Made by a program: the position numbers and the translations under genes. The notes under the pieces are model-generated. The model saw nothing but the letters and a program-made list of their open reading frames with translations. It made no database searches and was not told the DNA's origin. This document shows, piece by piece, positions 1-4,963 of a stretch of 5,894 bases of DNA (position 1 is the first letter of the stretch; each line of letters begins with the position of its first letter). Source of the DNA: Planctomicrobium sp. (lineage in GTDB: Bacteria; Planctomycetota; Planctomycetia; Planctomycetales; Planctomycetaceae); contig JAJDEL010000067.1 in NCBI GenBank assembly GCA_029259835.1, positions 1 to 5,894 of the forward strand. Reading direction: 5' to 3'.

Positions 1-757
1 CTTGGATGACCGCTTGAAGCTTGTTCAACAGGTCGCTCATTCCGCCTCGGAGTGTGGCGAAGAGTCCATATCGCGCTCCGCTCGCGTTTGCATCTTGTTT
101 TTCTTGACTCGCTGTGCGGCGTAAACCTTTGATCAGGCTGCCGTGTCGTTTTTCCAGTTCCACAAATCGAGGCAATGTTGCTTTCAGACTGAGTTGTTCC
201 GGGTCAGACGTATAAATTCCACCGACCATTGGCTGCACGATGCGATCAAGCATCTCCTGTCCGAATCGTCGACGGACAAACGCCGCCAGGCTCTCATCGC
301 TGTCGTCTCGTTTTCGAGGAATAAAATACTCGGCAGCCATTCGAAGTTTCCCCAGCGGCGACAACAACGGCGTCGTCAACATCGGACGAACTTTGCTCGG
401 AGCCAGAAGATTAAACCCCACCGGCGTCACAATCGTTTTTCCACGGTGCAAAATTAACGAACGTTGAAACTCAGGGTTCGGCGAGATCAACTCATCCTGC
501 ATTCCGAGCCGGTTCACAAGATCGACCGCCCACGGTTTATTCGTAATGAAAGAGTCAGCGCCGGTTTCAATCGTGTAATCACCAACTTGTTTGGTTCCGA
601 AAACACCACCGAGTCGTTCCGACGCTTCCAGCAGAACAACTTCAACAGTTTGTTCACTTTCTCTGGAAAGTTCAATCAGCCGATGTGCCGCCGCCAGCCC
701 GGTGATTCCTCCACCAATGACAACGATTCGTCGAGAGTCTGGCTGAGGAAATGTCAT
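1..757 (-). CDS. hemG: Protoporphyrinogen/coproporphyrinogen oxidase, HemY family (N-terminal 252 codons, cut by window edge)
   Basis: This is an FAD-dependent oxidase of late heme synthesis, converting protoporphyrinogen IX to protoporphyrin IX, or coproporphyrinogen III to coproporphyrin III in the coproporphyrin branch. Translating the minus strand from ATG at 757-755 gives an uninterrupted frame to base 1. Residues 11-26 (IVVIGGGITGLAAAHR) form the N-terminal Rossmann FAD site, followed by the acidic strand end LLEAS (42-46) and ERLGG (47-51). The family signature PMVGGIYTSDPEQLS is at 176-190, and LRGGMSDL at 236-243 matches the conserved GGM element. About half of a typical 450-480-residue enzyme is present. 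The start is firm because an in-frame TGA lies at 772-770, five codons upstream. No Shine-Dalgarno is visible before it. It is transcribed divergently from the barrel gene at 989. The family is confident; which porphyrinogen it oxidises (HemG/HemY versus CgoX usage) cannot be read from this half. Confidence 0.93.
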   Translation of the reverse strand, partial: MTFPQPDSRRIVVIGGGITGLAAAHRLIELSRESEQTVEVVLLEASERLGGVFGTKQVGDYTIETGADSFITNKPWAVDLVNRLGMQDELISPNPEFQRSLILHRGKTIVTPVGFNLLAPSKVRPMLTTPLLSPLGKLRMAAEYFIPRKRDDSDESLAAFVRRRFGQEMLDRIVQPMVGGIYTSDPEQLSLKATLPRFVELEKRHGSLIKGLRRTASQEKQDANASGARYGLFATLRGGMSDLLNKLQAVIQ

Positions 758-812
758 GGAAATGTGATTTCAAATGGAATGGACCGATGGAACTAAACTC
801 ATCAAGGCACAG

Positions 813-830
813 TGTTGCCGGTTTGTTGCC
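813..830. promoter_or_regulatory. Direct heptamer repeat TGTTGCC with 11-bp period
   Basis: TGTTGCC occurs at 813-819 and again at 824-830, a start-to-start distance of 11 bp, or one helical turn. It lies 56-73 bp upstream of the heme-oxidase start, in the divergent intergenic region. The spacing would put two copies on the same face of DNA, as for a dimeric or paired regulator. No known binding motif was recognised, so function is inference. Confidence 0.3.
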
Positions 831-852
831 ACTCAATCAAGAGTCGACAACA

Positions 853-873
853 GTGGGAATCAGCAATTCCCGC
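853..873. promoter_or_regulatory. Inverted repeat, candidate operator or 5' UTR hairpin (dyad 1)
   Basis: GGGAAT at 855-860 and ATTCCC at 866-871 are exact inverse complements around the 5-nt centre CAGCA. The stem extends by a G:T wobble (854/872) and a G:C pair (853/873), giving eight pairs. It sits midway between the divergent heme-oxidase and barrel genes. It could be a protein-binding dyad or, on either transcript, a leader hairpin. Confidence 0.4.
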
Positions 874-874
874 C

Positions 875-893
875 AGTGAAAGTCGATTTCACT
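875..893. promoter_or_regulatory. Inverted repeat, candidate operator or 5' UTR hairpin (dyad 2)
   Basis: AGTGAAA at 875-881 and TTTCACT at 887-893 are perfect 7-bp inverse complements around the 5-nt centre GTCGA. It starts 2 bp after dyad 1, and the two centres (863 and 884) are 21 bp apart, two helical turns. The arm sequences differ from dyad 1, so the two are not copies of one site. Confidence 0.4.
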
Positions 894-952
894 CGCTCTC
901 ACATCATTTCAATTGACTTTGACAACGATACGAGAGTACTCACGCTGAACGT

Positions 953-972
953 GTCGGTCTCAAATTACCGAC
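953..972 (+). promoter_or_regulatory. Hairpin immediately upstream of the barrel-protein start
   Basis: GTCGGT (953-958) pairs perfectly with ACCGAC (967-972) across an 8-nt loop. The stem ends 16 nt before the GTG at 989, so in the mRNA it would sit just upstream of the initiation region, where no convincing Shine-Dalgarno is seen. Upstream, a TTGACT/TTGACA-like stretch at 913-924 could belong to a promoter, but no good -10 follows it at the right spacing, so none is called. Confidence 0.35.
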
Positions 973-988
973 GAAGTCTGTCCAACTG

Positions 989-2158
989 GTGGAATCAGTG
1001 CGGCATTTTCAGAGATGGTTCGTCGCCTTGCTCTACATCGCTCTCGTTCCGGCAGCGTTGAGCGCTCAAGGTTCGTCTCAACCAGAGCCGTTTCTTCTGC
1101 CACCGCCACTTCTTCCTTTACAACCACAACCATCCTCTGCGCAAAGTCGCGTTCAGAGCCTCTACTCAGGATCAACAACTCCTGTAACAGCATCCGGTAT
1201 CCTGCCTGTTTCCGCGGAGATTGTACAACCACCATTGGTCCCTCCCGCTGCAAGTGACAACCTGACTCAAGTTACCTGGAATCACGAGAACATTTATTCT
1301 GACTCAGATCCATACTACGAGTCCGACTACGAACCGTACTTTGAAGACGAATTTAGTGAGTGCGACGAGTTTGCAAACGAGTCGTGGCTTCCATTTGGAC
1401 TTGAATGGACCAAGCACCGGTTAACAACGACTGTTCTCCCAGGTAGTGATGACGGCTTGGGAATAACGACTGTTGATTTCCGAACGCAATTCTCTTTGAA
1501 GCAGTTTCCAATGGTGCAAGTGACCCCACGCTTTCGCTGGCACTCTTTGGATGGTCCCGACTTCACCGACCTTCCAAGCCGCATCTTCGAGCACGCTGTC
1601 GACTTCACGCTGTTTCTCCCGTTCAATGAACAGTGGAGCTTTTATGGGGGCCTTGCTCCAGGACTCTACTCCGATCACGACAACAATTCCTCAGACGCTT
1701 TCCGCCTGACTGGTCAAGCGTTGTTTTTCTACAAGTATTCCGAGCAACTCAAATTGGCGTTTGGGTTTGTTTACCTGGATCGCGAAGATGTGACCGCCCT
1801 GCCTGTCGCTGGTGTCACATATGTTCCGGCAGGAATGCCGGATTTGAAATTTGACATCATGTTTCCGAAACCGAGAATCTCGTATCGGTATTCCAACGAT
1901 GGAATTCGCGAACGGTCCATTTACCTAAGTGGCGAATTCGGTGGGGGAACCTGGGCGATTGAGCGAGCCAGTGGAGTGGACGATGTCGCGACTTACGGAG
2001 ATCTGAAACTCGCATTGGGAATCGAGCACAAACAAACAAACGGCTTGACATGGTTCCTGGAAGGCGGATACGTCTTCAGCCGCGACCTTGAGTATTCCTC
2101 TGGTGCAAACTTCGACATTGACGACACCGGCATGATTCGAGTCGGACTGACACGTTAG
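989..2158 (+). CDS. Exported predicted outer-membrane beta-barrel protein (DUF6268-like)
   Basis: Of the 389 residues, 1-27 form a signal peptide: a basic start (RHFQRW), a hydrophobic core FVALLYIALVPAAL, and a likely signal-peptidase I cut after ALSA (residue 26). Residues 29-90 are a low-complexity Pro/Leu/Gln/Ser linker. Residues 102-127 are strikingly acidic and aromatic (DPYYESDYEPYFEDEF at 107-122). From about 140 to 389 the sequence alternates polar and hydrophobic residues in strand-like stretches separated by Gly/Asp/Asn turns, as in an 8-12-strand barrel. The C-terminus, MIRVGLTR, is strand-like but lacks the terminal Phe often seen in barrels. It resembles the planctomycete DUF6268 barrels from memory; no ligand or function is known. 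The frame opens after a TGA at 920-922. GTG 989 is the first usual start. GTG 998 (codon 4) is an alternative, with GGTGG at 988-992 spaced 5 nt away and an equally good signal peptide. The gene stands alone. Confidence 0.8.
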   Translation: MESVRHFQRWFVALLYIALVPAALSAQGSSQPEPFLLPPPLLPLQPQPSSAQSRVQSLYSGSTTPVTASGILPVSAEIVQPPLVPPAASDNLTQVTWNHENIYSDSDPYYESDYEPYFEDEFSECDEFANESWLPFGLEWTKHRLTTTVLPGSDDGLGITTVDFRTQFSLKQFPMVQVTPRFRWHSLDGPDFTDLPSRIFEHAVDFTLFLPFNEQWSFYGGLAPGLYSDHDNNSSDAFRLTGQALFFYKYSEQLKLAFGFVYLDREDVTALPVAGVTYVPAGMPDLKFDIMFPKPRISYRYSNDGIRERSIYLSGEFGGGTWAIERASGVDDVATYGDLKLALGIEHKQTNGLTWFLEGGYVFSRDLEYSSGANFDIDDTGMIRVGLTR

Positions 2159-2167
2159 GCTGCACCT

Positions 2168-2198
2168 GGGCAAGGGGTTAGGGATTGAGGGGCAAGGG
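2168..2198 (+). other. Putative G-quadruplex motif in the 3' UTR of the barrel gene
   Basis: Five G-tracts lie at 2168-2170, 2174-2177, 2181-2183, 2189-2192 and 2196-2198, separated by loops of 3, 3, 5 and 3 nt. This satisfies the G3+N1-7 quadruplex rule with one tract to spare. GGGCAAGGG is present twice (2168-2176 and 2190-2198). It starts 10 nt after the stop codon at 2158 and lies on the coding strand, so both the mRNA and the non-template DNA could fold. A role in transcript 3'-end stability or termination is possible but inferred. Confidence 0.5.
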
Positions 2199-2382
2199 AA
2201 AGTGCGGTTAGATAGTTGGATAGCGATGCGGAAAGTAAACCCTTGAAATGCCGGTCGCACTGGAAAAGTCTGAATACAGTTATCGGATTGGAATGAGACG
2301 AAGTTCTCCCAACTCCTCCGCAATTCACTCCATCGAATAGAATGCTGAATATTTTTCTCCTTGTCCCTTAATCACTAGCCCC
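2174..2382. repeat. MITE-like element bounded by imperfect 24-bp inverted repeats
   Basis: The plus strand at 2174-2197 and the minus strand at 2382-2359 match at 20 of 24 positions without gaps; both read GGGG.TAG.GATT.AGGG.CAAGG. Similarity extends weakly a few bases either side. The enclosed 161 bp encode nothing recognisable. No target-site duplication was found by eye and no transposase is nearby. It could be a non-autonomous mobile element, two insertions of a dispersed G-rich intergenic repeat in opposite orientation, or a large stem-loop in RNA. Confidence 0.45.
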
Positions 2383-2467
2383 GAGTCCATCTCTCGACTG
2401 GTCTTGCTAATTCGACACGAGTGTGGGAAAAGGGAGTGACCATCTTCATTCACAAAAACATGAATCC

Positions 2468-2761
2468 ATGTCGACTGTCACTGACTCAGAAATAAAACTT
2501 GCCACCGAAGACTCCAACGAAGAAGAGGATTCGACTGGATGGCTTTCTGACTACCTCATCGCCAGCACAGAACAGTTGATCATTCTATTTGGACTGTACG
2601 TCTTTTCAATCGGTCCGATGTACTGGATTTGGCTGGGCGCAAAGTATGTTGACGGCAGCTACTACATCGCAGCACTCTACGAACCTTTGTGGATTCTTTG
2701 CGGGTTGGTTCCATTCTTTGGAGACTGGGTCAACTGGTACGTCAGGCTCTGGATTTTCTGA
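2468..2761 (+). CDS. Small two-segment membrane protein, unknown function
   Basis: From ATG 2468 the product is 97 residues. The N-terminal 28 residues are soluble and acidic (EDSNEEEDS at 14-22). A first hydrophobic span covers about 36-57 (IILFGLYVFSIGPMYWIW), followed by the short loop LGAKYVDGS. A second span covers about 66-85 and runs into a Trp-rich tail, DWVNWYVRLWIF, which ends the protein. Trp and Tyr are unusually frequent. The open frame could begin at GTG 2423, adding 15 residues (GKGSDHLHSQKHES region), but those look non-coding and ATG 2468 is preferred, although no clear Shine-Dalgarno precedes it. It does not match a family I recognise. The ordered acidic tail plus membrane segments argue for a real gene. 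It converges on the hydrolase gene, with 42 bp between the stop codons and no obvious shared terminator. Confidence 0.72.
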   Translation: MSTVTDSEIKLATEDSNEEEDSTGWLSDYLIASTEQLIILFGLYVFSIGPMYWIWLGAKYVDGSYYIAALYEPLWILCGLVPFFGDWVNWYVRLWIF

Positions 2762-2803
2762 TTGCTCGCCGTACATTTGAAATGCAAGGCTAAAGTTGTC
2801 GCT

Positions 2804-4717
2804 CTACTGATTTTCGACAACGCACGGTTTTGCAAGTTGCTTGAGTTGCGGGATATCAAACGATTCCAGCAACCCGAAGCAGAAGAGTTCTGGCGCCTGC
2901 GAGACATTCATGTCTTTCGAGATGATTTGCTTGAGGCTGCTAAAACCGTCTTTTATTTCAACACGACTCAACGACTCAGGATCCAGTGCAGCGGTAGTCA
3001 GGGCAATCAAACCTGTCCGTTTCCCGAGTGAGTGAATTTCAATTGGACCGTCGCTCTCTTTCTTCACCCATTCAATGACCGCAGAAACTTGGGCCGTCTG
3101 AATACCCAGTGGTCGTTCACCGACTGAAGAGACGAGTAGTCCATACAAAAAATCTCGCTGCGAAATTTTCGACTCGCCAAAGTAAAACGGATCGATTGCG
3201 ATGACTCGCTTGCCAGCAGCGAGCAGGTCCGTGACCGAAGCTGTCGTGCTTCCTCGACCCTCATCAGACAGCAGAATCACAGTGGCCTTTGCTTTGCCTT
3301 GTGGAATAAATTCTGTTGCCGGGATAGTCCAGTCGCTGCCAAGTTTCAACCGCCAGGCTTGGGCTGTTCCTTGCTTGCTGTCCAGCTCAACACTTTGCAC
3401 AGGCTGAACTTCGTAATGCTCAAGACGCAGAATTTCTTTCAACTGTTCGCGTTGTTGTTCAACACTTCGTGAAGACTTGACTGGGAGGTCTTTCATTAAC
3501 TTCAAAGCAATTGCATGGAAGTCAAGATTCTCTTTCGGCAATTCGACATCCAGTTGCTCTTTAGTTTTGATTTCATCAGCGGAGGTAATTTCTTCTGCCG
3601 AGAAATTCGAGTCATCGGAGAAGAAGTGATCGCCCATCATTTTGTAAAGTTGTTGTCGATTATCGAGACCGAAGTTGTGCGTCCCAGGGTCCGTATTCAC
3701 ATGCGTTCGCAGGTTGTCACTTTTGTTGTACAGATCAAACACGGGCTGCGACGCTGCAACGAGTGGACCTTTTGCGTGACCGGCTTTGAAACAGCAATTG
3801 TCTTCGGCATTAAACGTCAGTAAGGTCGGGCGCGGAGCGCGCATTGCTGTTAAGTGGTTGTAGTCAGCCGTCATACCGAGGTCGACAGGCGTCTGTTCAG
3901 AATCACCCAGGTCACTGGTGAATCTTGCTCGCGTTTTGAAACTGGAATATCCTGCGACCGGGTTTGAGAGGGTCACACGAGGATCGAGCGATGTAATGAA
4001 AATCGTCTGCCAGCCGCCGCCGGAAAGTCCAGCAACTGCGACTCGCTTAGGATCGGCATGCGGATGTTCAAGAAGAATATCGAGACCGCGCGTCATATAC
4101 AGGAAATGAGTCGCGATACCACTTGTTCCGCAAAGGTCAATCTGGTTCATTTTGTAATGATAAAAACCATCTGTTTTCAGTTGTCCCATGCCAAGCCATT
4201 CGACATTCAAGACAATCATTCCTCGCTTGACCTGATTGATGCAGCGGAGTTGTTTGTATTCGGCAACCTTGCCTGACCCGTCGTGACCGTTCACGTTCAT
4301 CACGACCGGAACTTTTCCTTTCAAATCATTAGGTTCGTAAAGCACCGCCGGAATCCAAAGCCCTGGAATCGCTTCATATCGTAGCTTGCGAATTTTGTAT
4401 CCCGGACCACCTTCAATGGTCTCCAGCCACACGACTTTCTTATCTGCATCACGCCAGTTTGCCGCTTCTCCCCGAAAAATCACATCGCTAAATACGGCTT
4501 GCCGTCGACCTTCAATGTACTTCTCCCACACAGCTCGCGTTGTCACTTCGGGCATCGGTAGAACGCGAGACTCTGTGTATGCCTGCACCTCTTGCCAGGG
4601 AAGGTCTGGTTCAATCACCCGATGTTGAAGCGCCTTCTCGATTTCTTTCGATTCCTCAGACCATGATGGTGATGTAAAGCAGAACAGCAGCAGAGAAGTG
4701 ATGATAAAACGACGCAT
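2804..4717 (-). CDS. Secreted tandem alpha/beta hydrolase, acetylxylan-esterase-like, with a degenerate second domain
   Basis: This 637-residue protein is probably an esterase acting outside the cytoplasm. Residues 1-20 (MRRFIITSLLLFCFTSPSWS) are a signal peptide. Domain 1 (about 90-385) has a strand and oxyanion-side segment VVMNVNGHDGSG (138-149), the nucleophile elbow GLSGGGW with Ser232, a candidate acid Asp306 in NAEDN, and His347 in DPGTHNFGLDNR: a complete alpha/beta-hydrolase triad. An acidic linker (about 365-410) leads to domain 2 (about 435-637), which keeps the fold's landmarks (VILLSDEGRGS, VIAIDPFYFGES, FDIPQLKQLAKP). Its elbow, however, reads GKRTG (565-569) with Arg567 where the Ser should be, so it is probably not catalytic. 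ATG 4717 is chosen over an ATG 20 codons upstream because it gives a clean signal peptide and has AAGGA 8 nt before it. The substrate is unproven; acetylated polysaccharide is the usual guess for this group. The upstream same-strand gene is another hydrolase. Confidence 0.88.
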   Translation of the reverse strand: MRRFIITSLLLFCFTSPSWSEESKEIEKALQHRVIEPDLPWQEVQAYTESRVLPMPEVTTRAVWEKYIEGRRQAVFSDVIFRGEAANWRDADKKVVWLETIEGGPGYKIRKLRYEAIPGLWIPAVLYEPNDLKGKVPVVMNVNGHDGSGKVAEYKQLRCINQVKRGMIVLNVEWLGMGQLKTDGFYHYKMNQIDLCGTSGIATHFLYMTRGLDILLEHPHADPKRVAVAGLSGGGWQTIFITSLDPRVTLSNPVAGYSSFKTRARFTSDLGDSEQTPVDLGMTADYNHLTAMRAPRPTLLTFNAEDNCCFKAGHAKGPLVAASQPVFDLYNKSDNLRTHVNTDPGTHNFGLDNRQQLYKMMGDHFFSDDSNFSAEEITSADEIKTKEQLDVELPKENLDFHAIALKLMKDLPVKSSRSVEQQREQLKEILRLEHYEVQPVQSVELDSKQGTAQAWRLKLGSDWTIPATEFIPQGKAKATVILLSDEGRGSTTASVTDLLAAGKRVIAIDPFYFGESKISQRDFLYGLLVSSVGERPLGIQTAQVSAVIEWVKKESDGPIEIHSLGKRTGLIALTTAALDPESLSRVEIKDGFSSLKQIISKDMNVSQAPELFCFGLLESFDIPQLKQLAKPCVVENQ

Positions 4718-4721
4718 GGAG

Positions 4722-4737
4722 AAAATCCTTGGATTTT
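4722..4737 (-). promoter_or_regulatory. Palindrome enclosing the hydrolase ribosome-binding site
   Basis: AAAATCCTTGGATTTT is a 7+7 inverted repeat with a 2-nt centre. On the mRNA it reads AAAAUCCAAGGAUUUU, so the likely Shine-Dalgarno AAGGA lies in its loop and right arm, 8 nt before the ATG at 4717. Folding would need a loop of about 4 nt (six pairs, mostly A:U), so it is weak. It may instead be a DNA dyad. The Shine-Dalgarno assignment is firmer than any regulatory role. Confidence 0.45.
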
Positions 4738-4768
4738 TATTGTGAGAACCGGTCAGCCAACAACTGAT

Positions 4769-4787
4769 GCATTCCAAATTCGAATGC
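4769..4787. promoter_or_regulatory. Dyad upstream of the secreted hydrolase, candidate operator
   Basis: GCATTC (4769-4774) and GAATGC (4782-4787) are exact inverse complements around a 7-nt AT-rich centre, 52-70 bp upstream of the hydrolase start. An AT-rich TATAAATA-like stretch on the minus strand abuts it (about 4796-4789) and could be a -10 element, but no -35 at standard spacing is convincing. The 19-bp length suits a dimeric helix-turn-helix repressor; this is inference. Confidence 0.3.
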
Positions 4788-4855
4788 TTATTTATAATCC
4801 TACTCTTAATCCCACACCACTCAACGCTTCATTCAGCAACAGATGACTCACCCGG

Positions 4856-4901
4856 TGGAAATCACGCGCCAAGAGCTCTCATTACACACTGTGGTTTCCA
4901 C
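4856..4901. repeat. Inverted repeat with 11-bp arms in the inter-hydrolase gap
   Basis: GTGGAAATCAC (4856-4866) can pair along its whole length with GTGGTTTCCAC (4891-4901), with one G:T pair, across a 24-nt loop. The loop contains the 8-bp palindrome AGAGCTCT (4872-4879). The left arm overlaps CCCGGTGGA (4851-4859), which is repeated in the GC-rich hairpin at 4921-4939. TGGTTTCC also recurs at 4892-4899 and 4915-4922. Together these suggest a decayed multi-copy intergenic repeat. Confidence 0.4.
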
Positions 4902-4920
4902 TTGTGAACGTGGATGGTTT

Positions 4921-4939
4921 CCCCGGTGGATCACCGGGG
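4921..4939 (-). repeat. Perfect GC-rich hairpin, REP-like, possible transcript end of the downstream-coordinate hydrolase
   Basis: CCCCGGTG (4921-4928) and CACCGGGG (4932-4939) form a perfect 8-bp stem with loop GAT. On the minus strand it begins 24 nt after the stop codon at 4966-4964 of the hydrolase read from the right edge, so it could mark or protect that transcript's 3' end. It is not a canonical intrinsic terminator: the stem is followed by AAACC on the minus strand and GCTAAAT on the plus, with no U-tract. TTAG at its 5' foot (minus strand) and the partial copy at 4851-4866 are reminiscent of REP elements. Confidence 0.5.
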
Positions 4940-4963
4940 GCTAAATGAGAAAAAACCGTCGCG

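Larger units (their letters stand above)
2159..2467. other. Non-coding spacer holding a G4 motif and an inverted-repeat element
   Basis: No convincing gene was found here in either strand. The open frames that cross it lack coding character and overlap the ends of neighbouring genes. The spacer holds the G-rich tract at 2168-2198 and its inverted relative at 2359-2382. A purine-rich GGGAG at 2432-2436 resembles a Shine-Dalgarno but is not well placed for the next gene. No canonical intrinsic terminator with a U-tract follows the barrel gene. Confidence 0.6.

Noticed and set aside
143..796. Plus-strand open frames of 75-110 codons over the left part
   Set aside because: They lie antisense to the heme oxidase, whose minus-strand frame carries clear family motifs; their own products are Arg/Asn/Ser-rich and unstructured.
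960..1253. Minus-strand open frame of 97 codons opposite the start of the barrel gene
   Set aside because: It is a shadow of the low-complexity Pro-rich linker coding on the plus strand and has no motif or ribosome site.
1925..2323. Minus-strand open frame of 132 codons spanning the barrel gene's 3' end and the G-rich repeat
   Set aside because: It is the longest shadow frame, but its product lacks any domain pattern and part of it is the reverse reading of a repeat.
2423..2467. Longer GTG start for the small membrane protein
   Set aside because: The extra 15 codons give a His/Ser/Lys stretch unlike the acidic head and have no ribosome site at usable distance; ATG 2468 is preferred.
4718..4777. 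ATG at 4777 as the start of the secreted hydrolase
   Set aside because: It would put 20 residues (with Cys and Trp) before an otherwise textbook signal peptide, and AAGGA is correctly placed only for ATG 4717.
4921..4939. Canonical Rho-independent terminator
   Set aside because: The stem is strong, but neither strand has a U-tract directly after it; the T6 run on the minus strand lies before the stem.
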